From NCBI GenBank assembly GCA_910585055.1, contig CAJUBY010000041.1, positions 1 through 12,686 on the forward strand: a stretch of DNA of 12,686 nt. Reading direction: 5' to 3'. The notes under the pieces were generated by a model. It was not told where the DNA came from. It saw only the letters and a list, made by a program, of their open reading frames with translations, and ran no database searches. Below are positions 1-7,381 of this stretch, one piece after another. The position numbers and the translations under genes are program-made. The DNA is from an uncultured Christensenella sp. GTDB lineage: Bacteria > Bacillota > Clostridia > Christensenellales > Pumilibacteraceae. Numbering within the stretch: the first letter of the stretch is position 1; each line of letters starts with the position of its first letter.

Positions 1-351
1 TATCCTTTCGTACACGTGTTCCGTACCGTAACTGCCCGATAAAACGGGCGACGAAAGGCGAATGCCGCCCGAAAAATCCGAAATAAGTTTGTTGTCGAAT
101 ATGACCGTTTTAAGCAGTGTGTCGCTTGTAAGCGCGTGGATCCTGTGCAGGCTTTCGCTGTCTATGAACATAGCGTCACCGCGTTTCGGAAAGTAGGTCG
201 TTCCGTCGCAAACCACTTCGAGCGAACCGTGTTCGACGAATATAAGTTCGCAGTCGCTGTGCCAGTGCAGAGTGTTCTGCGAGTTCTTGTATTTGCCCGC
301 CCATACACGTTCCGTGCCCGAATATATCCATTGTTCTTTTGTCGCGCTCAT
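1..351 (-). CDS. AraC-family transcriptional regulator, N-terminal part (cut by window edge)
   Basis: Reading the minus strand from an ATG at 351 gives 117 codons open to the window edge. The peptide starts MSATKEQWIYSGTERVW and continues with a cupin-like beta-rich sensor region, including an HWHSDCELIFVEHGSLEVV stretch near residues 29-47 and a YFPKRGDAMFID stretch. This is the arabinose-binding or cupin type N-terminus of AraC-family regulators; the C-terminal double helix-turn-helix would lie outside the window, so the family call rests on the N-terminus and context. It is divergent from the gal operon, with 154 bases between start codons, so it most likely senses a galactose-related sugar and controls that operon. 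No Shine-Dalgarno precedes the ATG, and a consensus promoter lies directly against it, which predicts a leaderless mRNA. No better in-frame downstream start is seen before about residue 60. Confidence 0.8.
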   Translation of the reverse strand, partial: MSATKEQWIYSGTERVWAGKYKNSQNTLHWHSDCELIFVEHGSLEVVCDGTTYFPKRGDAMFIDSESLHRIHALTSDTLLKTVIFDNKLISDFSGGIRLSSPVLSGSYGTEHVYERI

Positions 352-357
352 ATAAAG

Positions 358-386
358 ATTATATAATATTCGGGATCGAGCGTCAA
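358..386 (-). promoter_or_regulatory. Sigma-A type promoter of the AraC-family regulator
   Basis: On the minus strand, TTGACG (386-381) is followed by a 17-base spacer and a perfect TATAAT (363-358). Only six bases separate the -10 box from the ATG at 351, so transcription should begin at or next to the A of the start codon. Confidence 0.8.
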
Positions 387-397
387 TACAAAATGTA

Positions 398-407
398 AAA
401 ATTTTTC
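398..407. promoter_or_regulatory. AAAAATTTTT element between the divergent promoters
   Basis: A 10-base perfect A/T palindrome lies 11 bases from the -35 box of the regulator gene and 21 bases from the -35 box of galT. It could be an UP element or bend for either promoter, or part of a regulator site. The sequence does not decide between these. Confidence 0.3.
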
Positions 408-428
408 CGATTTAAGTAAATATAATTC

Positions 429-457
429 TTGCATGCGTATATTATATTTGGTACAAT
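429..457 (+). promoter_or_regulatory. Promoter of the gal operon
   Basis: TTGCAT (429-434), a 17-base spacer and TACAAT (452-457) form a promoter with a good -10 box and a poor -35 box. A weak -35 box fits a promoter that needs an activator such as the divergent AraC-family protein; that is inference. The predicted transcript starts near 464 and has a leader of about 40 bases. Confidence 0.65.
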
Positions 458-470
458 ATGTGCAATGAAA

Positions 471-485
471 GCGGCGGTCCGCCGC
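471..485 (+). promoter_or_regulatory. Perfect 7-bp inverted repeat in the galT leader
   Basis: GCGGCGG and CCGCCGC flank a single T. In RNA it would form a six-pair GC hairpin with a three-base loop, about ten bases before the Shine-Dalgarno of galT; as DNA it lies in the initially transcribed region. It may act as an operator, an mRNA stabiliser or a translation modulator. Confidence 0.4.
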
Positions 486-505
486 GTGCTGCAAAAGGAG
501 GGTCT

Positions 506-1960
506 ATGAAAAAGCTTTACGAAAGTATCGACAGATTGGTCAACTATGCAAAGCTCAAGCTCGGTCTTAACGACAAAAACGCCGATTACGTTCGCAACGG
601 AGTTTTGGATCTGTTGGGCATAGCGTTTGCTCCCGTCGCCGCCCGACCCGACGGCGGTATTTCCGATATGCTTAACGAGTTTGTCGAGCATGCGACAAAA
701 GCAGGATTGTTTGCGCGCGAAGACGCCGAAAAGTACTGCGACGCCGTAATGGGTATATTGTCGCTTTCGCCGTCGGAATTGCAGGACAGGTTTTACGCCG
801 TCGAAACAACAAACGGATCTGCCGCCGCCGTCGATATGTTTTATACATACTGCGTGGACAACAACTACGTAAAAAAAGCGCAGCTCGACAAAAATCCGCG
901 GTTCGAGAGCGACGGTCTTATAATTACTATAAACAAAGCCAAGCCGGAATTCCGCGATGCCAAAAAAGCCGCCGCCGGTAACGCCGTAAGCGGCGGTTAT
1001 CCCAGTTGCAGCATATGCCACGAAAACGAAGGGTTCGGCGGACGCTCCAAGCGCACGCTTCGCACGGTGGATATATATCTCGGCGGACAAAAATGGTTTT
1101 GGCAGTATTCGCCGTACGGATATTTTTATCAGCACGGCATTGCCGTAAACTACGAGCATATCCCCATGCACGTAGACCGCGAAACTTTCGGACGGCTGAT
1201 GGACTTTGCGGACAGATTTCCGCATTACTTTATAGGCAGTAACGCCGCGCTTCCGAGAATAGGCGGAAGCGTGCTTGCGCACGACCACTACCAGGGCGGC
1301 GGCGAAACGCTGCCTTTGCACAAGGCGACGGCGCTGTGCGTCGTTAAAGACAAAAAGACGGGCGCCGAGATAGAAGTTTTGGATTGGCCGGGCACGGTCG
1401 TCCGTGTAGTGAGCGGATCGCGCGACGTTATAACGGACGTGTCGGACAGGATATGCAAAGCGTGGGTAAGTTTCGACGCGCCCGAGCTCGGAATAATCCA
1501 CGCCGACGGCGACGGTATACACAACGCGATAAGCCCGACGGTCGTCAAGACGGACCGCGGTTACGAAATGAATATAATACTGCGCAGCAATATAACTTCG
1601 GCGGAGTATCCCGACGGAGTGTTCCACGCGCATCCCGAATTCCACGTCATAAAAAAGGAATCTATCGGACTGATAGAAGCGCAGGGTTTGTTTATACTGC
1701 CCGGTCGGCTCGAAAGCGAACTGGGCGAGCTGTGCGACTGTATTTGCAACGGCACAGATCTGCCCGAGCGGCTTGCCGATTATAAGTTCGTGTTCGGCGA
1801 GATACTGGAGCTTTGCGGCGGAAAGCGCGACAGGAAGACGGCGGAAGCGGCGATAAAGAACGAACTCGGCAGCATATGCAGACGCATACTCGGCAACACC
1901 GCAGTGTTCAAGGACAGTGCGCTCACCGTAAAATTCTTACACGACAAGGTGGTAAAATAA
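506..1960 (+). CDS. galT: UTP/UDP-glucose--hexose-1-phosphate uridylyltransferase (family II GalT)
   Basis: GalT is the Leloir enzyme that exchanges galactose-1-phosphate and UDP-glucose for UDP-galactose and glucose-1-phosphate in the cytoplasm. The 484-aa length and the N-terminus MKKLYESIDRLVNYAKLKL match the Firmicutes-type (class II) enzyme rather than the roughly 350-aa E. coli type. The class II signature is visible as LPRIGGSVLAHDHYQGG, with H259, H261 and Q263 forming the H-x-H-x-Q nucleotidyl-transfer motif. A possible metal-binding pair, C168 and C171, lies in CSICHENEGFGGR. I place the start at 506 because AAAGGAGGG (494-502) lies just before it; an upstream in-frame ATG at 458 falls in the -10 region. 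It is the first operon gene, and its TAA shares a base with the galK ATG, so the two are translationally coupled. Confidence 0.95.
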   Translation: MKKLYESIDRLVNYAKLKLGLNDKNADYVRNGVLDLLGIAFAPVAARPDGGISDMLNEFVEHATKAGLFAREDAEKYCDAVMGILSLSPSELQDRFYAVETTNGSAAAVDMFYTYCVDNNYVKKAQLDKNPRFESDGLIITINKAKPEFRDAKKAAAGNAVSGGYPSCSICHENEGFGGRSKRTLRTVDIYLGGQKWFWQYSPYGYFYQHGIAVNYEHIPMHVDRETFGRLMDFADRFPHYFIGSNAALPRIGGSVLAHDHYQGGGETLPLHKATALCVVKDKKTGAEIEVLDWPGTVVRVVSGSRDVITDVSDRICKAWVSFDAPELGIIHADGDGIHNAISPTVVKTDRGYEMNIILRSNITSAEYPDGVFHAHPEFHVIKKESIGLIEAQGLFILPGRLESELGELCDCICNGTDLPERLADYKFVFGEILELCGGKRDRKTAEAAIKNELGSICRRILGNTAVFKDSALTVKFLHDKVVK

Positions 1961-3084
1961 TGTACGAAGAATACGCATTTAAGGTAACAGCCGCCGGACG
2001 GGTCAACATAATAGGCGAGCACGTCGATTACTGCGGCGGCAAAGTGTTTCCTGCCGCTCTCGGTTTTAAAAACACCGTGTACATAAGACCCAACGGCACG
2101 GATAAAATAAATATAAAATGGACTACGCTGGACGGCGAAGTCACGCTCGACATAAACAGGCTCGACGAATACAAGTCGCTCGATTACGGCAACTATCAGG
2201 CAGGCAGTCTATTGATGTGGAAGAAAGCCGGATATCCTATCGTCGGTTGCGACATGATACAGGACTGCACCGTCCCGTTCGGCAGCGGACTGTCGTCGTC
2301 GGCGGCGATAGAAGTTTCTACGATAGCTGCGATGTGCGCTGTTACAGGTACGCCTATAGACAGGGTAAAGATCGCGCTCGAAGCGCAGCGCGCCGAACGC
2401 GAGTACGTGGGTGTCAACTGCGGAATAATGGATCAGTACGCGTCGGCTTGCGGAAAAGCCGGATACGCTATGCTGCTCGACTGCGCGACGCTCGACTGCG
2501 AGTACGTGCCCGTCGAAACGGGCGACTGCTCGCTCGTAATAATCGACTGCAAAAAACCGCACAGCCTTGTGGAAAGCAAGTATAACGAACGCCGCGCCGA
2601 AACGGAGACCGCGCTCGAAATACTCGGCAAAAAAACGGGCATAAAATGTCTTGCCGAGCTTGACGCCGCAACACTGGAAGAAAACGCGTCGTTGCTTTCG
2701 CCGACGGTTTGCAAACGCACAAAGCACGTCGTGGACGAATGCGCGCGCGTAAATCAAGCCATGACCGCTATGCGTTCGGGCGATATGAAAAAACTGGGAG
2801 AACTGTTAAATGCGTCGCACGAATCTTTAAAAACGCTGTACGAAGTTACCGGCAAAGAACTCGACGCGCTTGCGGCGGCGGCGCAGAGCCATCCCGCGTG
2901 CCTCGGCTCGCGTATGACGGGCGGCGGATTCGGCGGCTGTACGGTATCGCTTGTAAAAACGGCGGAGCTGGATAGCTTCCGCGAGTATGTGCTCGATAAG
3001 TATAAGCGCGAAACGGGATACGACGCGGCGTACTATCGGACCGAGATCGGCGACGGTATAACCGTCGAAAAGAACGTAAAGTAG
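1960..3084 (+). CDS. galK: Galactokinase
   Basis: GalK phosphorylates alpha-D-galactose with ATP to galactose-1-phosphate, the substrate of the preceding gene product. The 374-aa protein is a GHMP kinase with all expected motifs: the galactokinase signature GRVNIIGEHVDY at residues 13-24 (usually GR-N-I-G-E-H-x-D-Y), the ATP-binding PFGSGLSSSAA at 106-116, the catalytic-base region with D158 in CGIMDQYAS, and the third GHMP motif GSRMTGGGFGG at 316-326. The ATG overlaps the galT stop codon by one base (TAATG), and AAGGTGG lies within the end of galT as ribosome binding site. An in-frame ATG at 1813 lies deep in galT and has no ribosome binding site, so it is not the start. No lesions are seen. 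Confidence 0.96.
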   Translation: MYEEYAFKVTAAGRVNIIGEHVDYCGGKVFPAALGFKNTVYIRPNGTDKINIKWTTLDGEVTLDINRLDEYKSLDYGNYQAGSLLMWKKAGYPIVGCDMIQDCTVPFGSGLSSSAAIEVSTIAAMCAVTGTPIDRVKIALEAQRAEREYVGVNCGIMDQYASACGKAGYAMLLDCATLDCEYVPVETGDCSLVIIDCKKPHSLVESKYNERRAETETALEILGKKTGIKCLAELDAATLEENASLLSPTVCKRTKHVVDECARVNQAMTAMRSGDMKKLGELLNASHESLKTLYEVTGKELDALAAAAQSHPACLGSRMTGGGFGGCTVSLVKTAELDSFREYVLDKYKRETGYDAAYYRTEIGDGITVEKNVK

Positions 3085-3130
3085 CACATAAAATAATATT
3101 CGACAATATAAAATTTTCGGAGGTGGATCT

Positions 3131-4144
3131 ATGGCAATACTTGTTACGGGCGGCGCCGGATATATAGGGTCGCACACGTGCGTGGAGCTTTTGAATTCCG
3201 GTCACGATGTTGTCGTGATCGACAACTTTTGCAATTCGGCAAAGGAAAGCGTTGCGCGAGTGCAAAAGATCACGGGGAAAAAGATAGCATTATACGAAGG
3301 CGACGTGCGCGACGGCGCGTTGCTCGATAAGATTTTCGCGGAGAACAAAATAGACAGCGTAATACACTTCGCAGGGCTTAAGGCGGTGGGCGAATCGTGC
3401 GCCAAGCCCATCGAATACTACGACAACAACCTTGTCGGCACGCTGACTTTGCTCAACGCCATGCGCCGCGGCGGCTGCAAAAAAATAGTGTTCAGTTCGT
3501 CCGCCACGGTTTACGGCACGCCCGAAAAGCTTCCGCTCGACGAAGAATGCAGGATAGGCGGCACGACAAATCCGTACGGAACGAGCAAGTATTTTCAGGA
3601 AATAATGCTGCGCGACGTATATTCGTCCGACAACGAGTGGACGGTGGTGTTGTTGCGCTACTTCAATCCGGTAGGCGCGCACGAAAGCGGCATGATCGGC
3701 GAAGACCCTTCGGGCATTCCCAACAATCTTACGCCGTACATAGCAAAGGTCGCAATAGGCGAGCTTAAGGAAGTGGGAGTGTTCGGCGACGATTACGACA
3801 CCCACGACGGCACGGGCGTCCGCGACTATATCCACGTAGTTGACTTGGCGCGCGGACACGTCGCGGCTATCGATAAGATCGAAAAGACGGGCGTATACAC
3901 TTACAATCTCGGCACGGGCATAGGATACAGCGTTTTGGACGTTATACACGCTTTCGAAAAGGCGTGCGGCAAAAAGCTCCCGTTTTCGATAAAGCCGCGC
4001 CGCGCCGGCGACATCGCGGCATGTTATGCCGACGCAGGCAAAGCAAAACGCGAACTCGGCTGGCAAGCGACGCTCGGCATAGACGAGATGTGCGCGTCGC
4101 TGTGGAAATGGCAGTCGCAAAACCCCAAAGGTTACAGATCGTGA
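3131..4144 (+). CDS. galE: UDP-glucose 4-epimerase
   Basis: GalE interconverts UDP-galactose and UDP-glucose with tightly bound NAD, regenerating the UDP-glucose used by GalT and providing UDP-galactose for polysaccharides. The 337-aa length is close to the 338 aa of E. coli GalE. The Rossmann motif GGAGYIG is at residues 7-13. The catalytic residues fall at the same numbers as in E. coli: S124 in FSSSATVYG, Y149 and K153 in NPYGTSKY. This extended SDR assignment is firm; substrate range (UDP-Glc only, or also UDP-GlcNAc) cannot be read here. GGAGG ends seven bases before the ATG. The gap to galK is 46 bases and AT-rich, without a clear promoter or terminator, so it should be co-transcribed. 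Confidence 0.95.
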   Translation: MAILVTGGAGYIGSHTCVELLNSGHDVVVIDNFCNSAKESVARVQKITGKKIALYEGDVRDGALLDKIFAENKIDSVIHFAGLKAVGESCAKPIEYYDNNLVGTLTLLNAMRRGGCKKIVFSSSATVYGTPEKLPLDEECRIGGTTNPYGTSKYFQEIMLRDVYSSDNEWTVVLLRYFNPVGAHESGMIGEDPSGIPNNLTPYIAKVAIGELKEVGVFGDDYDTHDGTGVRDYIHVVDLARGHVAAIDKIEKTGVYTYNLGTGIGYSVLDVIHAFEKACGKKLPFSIKPRRAGDIAACYADAGKAKRELGWQATLGIDEMCASLWKWQSQNPKGYRS

Positions 4145-4171
4145 TAAAATAACGACAGGAGAATTTTTAAA

Positions 4172-5155
4172 ATGAAGATAGAAAACGGCAGTTACGAAGG
4201 CGCAAAGACTATCGCGCTCACCAATAAAAGCGGCATGACGCTGACGCTGTGCGCGCTCGGCGCAGGCATTATGAGCATAAAGGTGCCCGACCGCGACGGC
4301 ATAAGCCGCGAAGTGACGCGCCTTGCCGACAGCGGCTACGCCAAGGAGTATCACGGACTTACCATAGGCAGGACTTCGGGCAGGATAGAAAACGCGACGT
4401 TCGAGATAGACGGCAAAATCGCAAAGCTCGAAAAAAACAATCACGGCGTCGACAACCTGCACGGCGGTAAAGACGGATTTCACGGCAAGGTATTTTCGGT
4501 AGCGGTAAACGCCGCCGCGGACTGTACCGACGTAGTGTTCGGCTACGACAGCCCGGACGGCGAAGGCGGTTATTTCGGCAACGTCAAGCTCGCGGTAACG
4601 TACCGCGTGTACGAAAATGAAAATAAAATAACAATGTCGTTCGATGCGACGCCCGACTGCAAAACGCTGTTGAACCTGACTAATCACGTTTATTGGAACA
4701 TGTCGGGCGATCTGCGCGAGCCTGTGACCGATCAGACGGTGTATATAAACGCGTCGCGCGTGGGCAGGCTCAACGAGCGGCTTATCGTGGTAGATATAGA
4801 CCCCGTAACGCCGCAATTCGATTTCCGTAAACCGCGCAAAATGGGCGAGTATATAACGGACGAAAGCGTGCAACGCCACACTCACGGCTACGACCATCCG
4901 TTCTTTTTGGACGGACGCGGTCTCGACAAAACGGCGTGTTCGCTGTACTCGCAAACGAGCGGCATAAAGCTGGAAGTAAAAACGACGTATCCGTGCGTAG
5001 TCGTGTTCGGCGATAACTTTACCGGATATAAGTCTACGTGTTTCGAATGTCAGTATCATCCCGACGGGATCCATCAGTGCCCCGACGACTGCGGCGTGTG
5101 TACGCCCGAAAAACCGTATGCGGAAACCACCGAGTACGTATTTACGGTAAAATAG
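4172..5155 (+). CDS. galM: Aldose 1-epimerase (galactose mutarotase)
   Basis: GalM interconverts the beta and alpha anomers of galactose; this matters because beta-galactosidases release the beta anomer and GalK takes alpha. The 327-aa protein has the family signature NLTNHVYWN with catalytic-acid H172, and the catalytic-base region CFECQYHPDG with E292. Further family stretches are GRTSGRIENATF in the N-terminal third, NNHGVDNLHGG, and GYDHPFFLD. There is no signal peptide, so it acts in the cytoplasm. AGGAG lies ten bases before the ATG, and 27 bases separate it from galE. Its position between galE and a GH2 glycosidase fits its role of connecting glycoside hydrolysis with the Leloir pathway. 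Confidence 0.94.
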   Translation: MKIENGSYEGAKTIALTNKSGMTLTLCALGAGIMSIKVPDRDGISREVTRLADSGYAKEYHGLTIGRTSGRIENATFEIDGKIAKLEKNNHGVDNLHGGKDGFHGKVFSVAVNAAADCTDVVFGYDSPDGEGGYFGNVKLAVTYRVYENENKITMSFDATPDCKTLLNLTNHVYWNMSGDLREPVTDQTVYINASRVGRLNERLIVVDIDPVTPQFDFRKPRKMGEYITDESVQRHTHGYDHPFFLDGRGLDKTACSLYSQTSGIKLEVKTTYPCVVVFGDNFTGYKSTCFECQYHPDGIHQCPDDCGVCTPEKPYAETTEYVFTVK

Positions 5156-5175
5156 ATCCGATCGGGAACGACCGC

Positions 5176-5193
5176 GGCGGCGCGATCGCCGTC
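5176..5193 (+). promoter_or_regulatory. GC hairpin in the galM-GH2 intercistronic gap
   Basis: GGCGGCG and CGCCGTC form a seven-pair stem (one G-U) with the loop CGAT. No U-tract follows, so this is not a standard terminator. It may be an mRNA processing or stabilising element that sets the expression of the glycosidase relative to the Leloir genes. Confidence 0.35.
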
Positions 5194-5223
5194 ATACAAA
5201 TATTTACATCATTGGAGAATAAA

Positions 5224-6969
5224 ATGGCTTTTACAAGAAACGAATATCCGCGACCGCAGTTCAGGCGCGACGAATGGCTCATGCTCAACGGCGAGTGGGA
5301 GTTCGAATACGACGACGGCGGCGACGGCGCAAAACGCGGGCTAGATCTCGGCAAAACCGTTCTTGCGCGCAAGATAAACGTTCCGTTTACCTTTCAGTAC
5401 GAAGCGAGCGGTATCGGCGAGACCGAAAACCACGAAACTGTGTGGTACCGCAGAACGTTCGATATAGGCAAGCACTTCGGCAAAGACCGTGCGCTTTTGT
5501 GCTTTAACGGCAGCGATTACATAACGGACGTGTGGATAAACGGCAAACACGCGACCACGCATGTCGGCGCGTATTCGCCGTTTAAAACGGACATAACACC
5601 CTATCTCGCGTCGGGCAAAAACGTTATAGTCGTGCGGTGCGTCGATCCTTACGATCCCACCGTTCCGCGCGGAAAACAGAGCTGGACGGGCAAACCGTTT
5701 TCGTGCTGGTATATCCCGAACACGGGGATATGGCAGAGCGTGTGGATCGACTTTACGGGCGACGATGCGGTGGACGAATTTTCGCTTACTCCCGATATAG
5801 ATAATCTTTCTTTCTCGGGCGAACTCGTTACGCTGTACGGCGTTGCCGACGAAGCGGAATTATCGGTATCGATATTCGGAAAAGAGATAAAGCGTCAACG
5901 TTTTTCGCTCGACGGCAAGCACACCCGTTATTCGGTCGGGCTTATGGAATGCGACTTTGTGGACGAAACGACGTACTGGTCGCCCGAGCGCCCCACGCTT
6001 TACTACGTGGACGTAAAGCTGTATAAAGGCGGCAAAACGGTGGACGCCGCGCATACGCGGTTCGGAATGCGCAAGATAGCGGTGGACGAAGGCGGCAGGA
6101 TAACTCTCAACAACAGAGAGCTGTATCAAAGGCTTATACTCGATCAGGGTTATTGGCGCGAGAGCGGCACGACGCCGCCGAGCATAGACGCGCTTAAATC
6201 CGATATACAAGACGCAAAAGCAATGGGCTTTAACGGCGCGCGCAAGCATCAGAAATTCGAAGACCCGTATTTCTATTATTTTGCCGACGAAATAGGCTTT
6301 TTGACCTGGTGCGAAATGCCGTCGGCGTATAACTTCTGCGCGGAAGAGATGCGCGCCGTCATGTCGGATTGGCACGGCATTGTAAACGCCGCGCGCGCGT
6401 TTTCGAGCGTAGTGTGCTACGTGCCGCTTAACGAGAGCTGGGGCGTGCGCAAGATCCTCACCGAAAAAACGCAGCAGGATTTTGCGGCGTCGCTGTATTA
6501 TATGACGAAAGCGCTCGACCCGTCACGGCTCGTTTCCACCAACGACGGTTGGGAAAACGTAGATAAGACGGACATCATATCTATCCACGACTACGCGTAC
6601 GACAGCAGCGCGTTTGCGGAGAAATACCGCCCCGAAAATTACGACACGCTGTATCCGCAGGGCAGAAAGCTTATGGCGGAAGGCAATACGAGCGCAGGTA
6701 AACCCGTACTGTTTACCGAGTTCGGCGGCATAGCCATGCAAGTGAACGCCGTAGACGGAAACTGGGGCTACAACAAGGGCGCCGCAGATACCGAAGAGCT
6801 GTACACGCGGTTGGAAGATCTTATGCGCGGCGTGTACGCAAGCCCGTTCCAAGGCTTTTGCTATACGCAGATGACCGACGTACAGCAGGAAGTAAACGGT
6901 CTTTTGGATATGGATCATAAGCCCAAAGCGGACTTTGCAAGGCTCAAAAAGATATTCGAGAACAAATAA
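5224..6969 (+). CDS. Glycoside hydrolase family 2, beta-galactosidase-like, short form
   Basis: This 581-aa protein is a retaining beta-glycosidase with the GH2 layout: an N-terminal jelly-roll sugar-binding domain (about residues 5-180, with WLMLNGEWEFEYDD and VWYRRTF), an immunoglobulin-like domain (about 180-285), and a TIM barrel to the C-terminus. The acid/base is E404 in PLNESWG and the nucleophile is E499 in LFTEFGG. It lacks the extra C-terminal domains of the 1,023-aa E. coli LacZ. No signal peptide or membrane segment is visible, so it acts on an imported substrate. Position after galM suggests a beta-galactoside; beta-glucuronide or another beta-glycoside cannot be excluded from sequence alone. 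GGAG precedes the ATG by seven bases. It is the last gene of the operon, followed by a strong terminator. Confidence 0.88.
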   Translation: MAFTRNEYPRPQFRRDEWLMLNGEWEFEYDDGGDGAKRGLDLGKTVLARKINVPFTFQYEASGIGETENHETVWYRRTFDIGKHFGKDRALLCFNGSDYITDVWINGKHATTHVGAYSPFKTDITPYLASGKNVIVVRCVDPYDPTVPRGKQSWTGKPFSCWYIPNTGIWQSVWIDFTGDDAVDEFSLTPDIDNLSFSGELVTLYGVADEAELSVSIFGKEIKRQRFSLDGKHTRYSVGLMECDFVDETTYWSPERPTLYYVDVKLYKGGKTVDAAHTRFGMRKIAVDEGGRITLNNRELYQRLILDQGYWRESGTTPPSIDALKSDIQDAKAMGFNGARKHQKFEDPYFYYFADEIGFLTWCEMPSAYNFCAEEMRAVMSDWHGIVNAARAFSSVVCYVPLNESWGVRKILTEKTQQDFAASLYYMTKALDPSRLVSTNDGWENVDKTDIISIHDYAYDSSAFAEKYRPENYDTLYPQGRKLMAEGNTSAGKPVLFTEFGGIAMQVNAVDGNWGYNKGAADTEELYTRLEDLMRGVYASPFQGFCYTQMTDVQQEVNGLLDMDHKPKADFARLKKIFENK

Positions 6970-6991
6970 CGGCGTAGACTCCGTCAAAAAA

Positions 6992-7012
6992 TGCGCCTAT
7001 ATAAACGGCGCA
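6992..7012 (+). other. Small hairpin between the GH2 stop and the terminator
   Basis: TGCGCC and GGCGCA form a six-pair stem with a nine-base loop in the 3' untranslated part of the gal operon mRNA. No U-tract follows. It may protect the 3' end or do nothing. Confidence 0.3.
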
Positions 7013-7035
7013 CACCGATATGTATTTTGCGGATA

Positions 7036-7077
7036 GACCGAGGAAAGGCATGTTGCTTTCCTCGGTCTTTTTGTTTT
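7036..7077 (+). terminator. Rho-independent terminator of the gal operon
   Basis: A perfect 12-bp stem (GACCGAGGAAAG at 7036-7047 with CTTTCCTCGGTC at 7056-7067) has an eight-base loop and is followed by TTTTTGTTTT. It closes the galT-galK-galE-galM-GH2 transcript 66 bases after the last stop codon. Confidence 0.93.
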
Positions 7078-7381
7078 ACACGTTTACGAGTGACTGACCC
7101 CAACAGATACATTTTTACGGGCAGGCACAGCCTGATTTATGCAGGCAAGCCGGCACCGATCATGCTCTGCTGTACGGTATATACGCATAAAACGTAGTTT
7201 GCCGTACCGAAGGGTACGCCGCGCTATTTGCACATCTGTTCTAGCGCCGGCGCCCGGTAAAAACGTTTTGCGCTTGTAGCGAAGCGGTTTGAAACAAGGT
7301 CAATGCAAAAATGCGAAGTCGTAGCGGTTACTACGGCAAGCGGATTTAACGCCGAGATCGTCCGAAACAGACGTACAGATA
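7078..7381. other. Gene-free strip with several hairpins
   Basis: I see no supportable gene in either strand. Short inverted repeats are common: CAGGC/GCCTG (7122-7134), CGTACC/GGTACG with a GAAG loop (7203-7218), the palindrome GCGCCGGCGC near 7245, and CGCTT/AAGCG near 7272. Near 7090 the stretch TGACTGACCCCAACAGA resembles, from memory only, the terminal repeats of some IS3-family elements. No transposase is present. The strip may be an IS scar, a decayed gene or an untranslated RNA. Confidence 0.4.
7301..7337 (-). terminator. Possible weak terminator for the 59-aa ORF
   Basis: On the minus strand GCCGTAG (7337-7331) pairs with CTACGAC (7324-7318) across a six-base loop, one pair being G-U, and is followed by a T-rich but interrupted tract. 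It lies 45 bases after the stop codon of the small ORF at 7382-7561. Confidence 0.35.

Noticed and set aside
458..505. Upstream ATG extension of galT
   Set aside because: The ATG overlaps the predicted transcription start region and would encode a Gly/Pro-rich stretch absent from the family; the ATG at 506 has a perfect ribosome binding site.
383..1645. 420-codon minus-strand ORF opposite galT
   Set aside because: It is in exact antisense codon register with galT, has no ribosome binding site and its translation is rich in Arg, Val and Tyr with no domain. It is explained by codon bias.
3290..5074. 594-codon minus-strand ORF opposite galE and galM
   Set aside because: Same codon register as both genes and no coding signature. 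It runs through their intergenic gap only because no stop happens to occur.
6991..7197. 68-codon plus-strand ORF after the GH2 gene
   Set aside because: It runs through the strong gal operon terminator, has no ribosome binding site and no protein-like composition.
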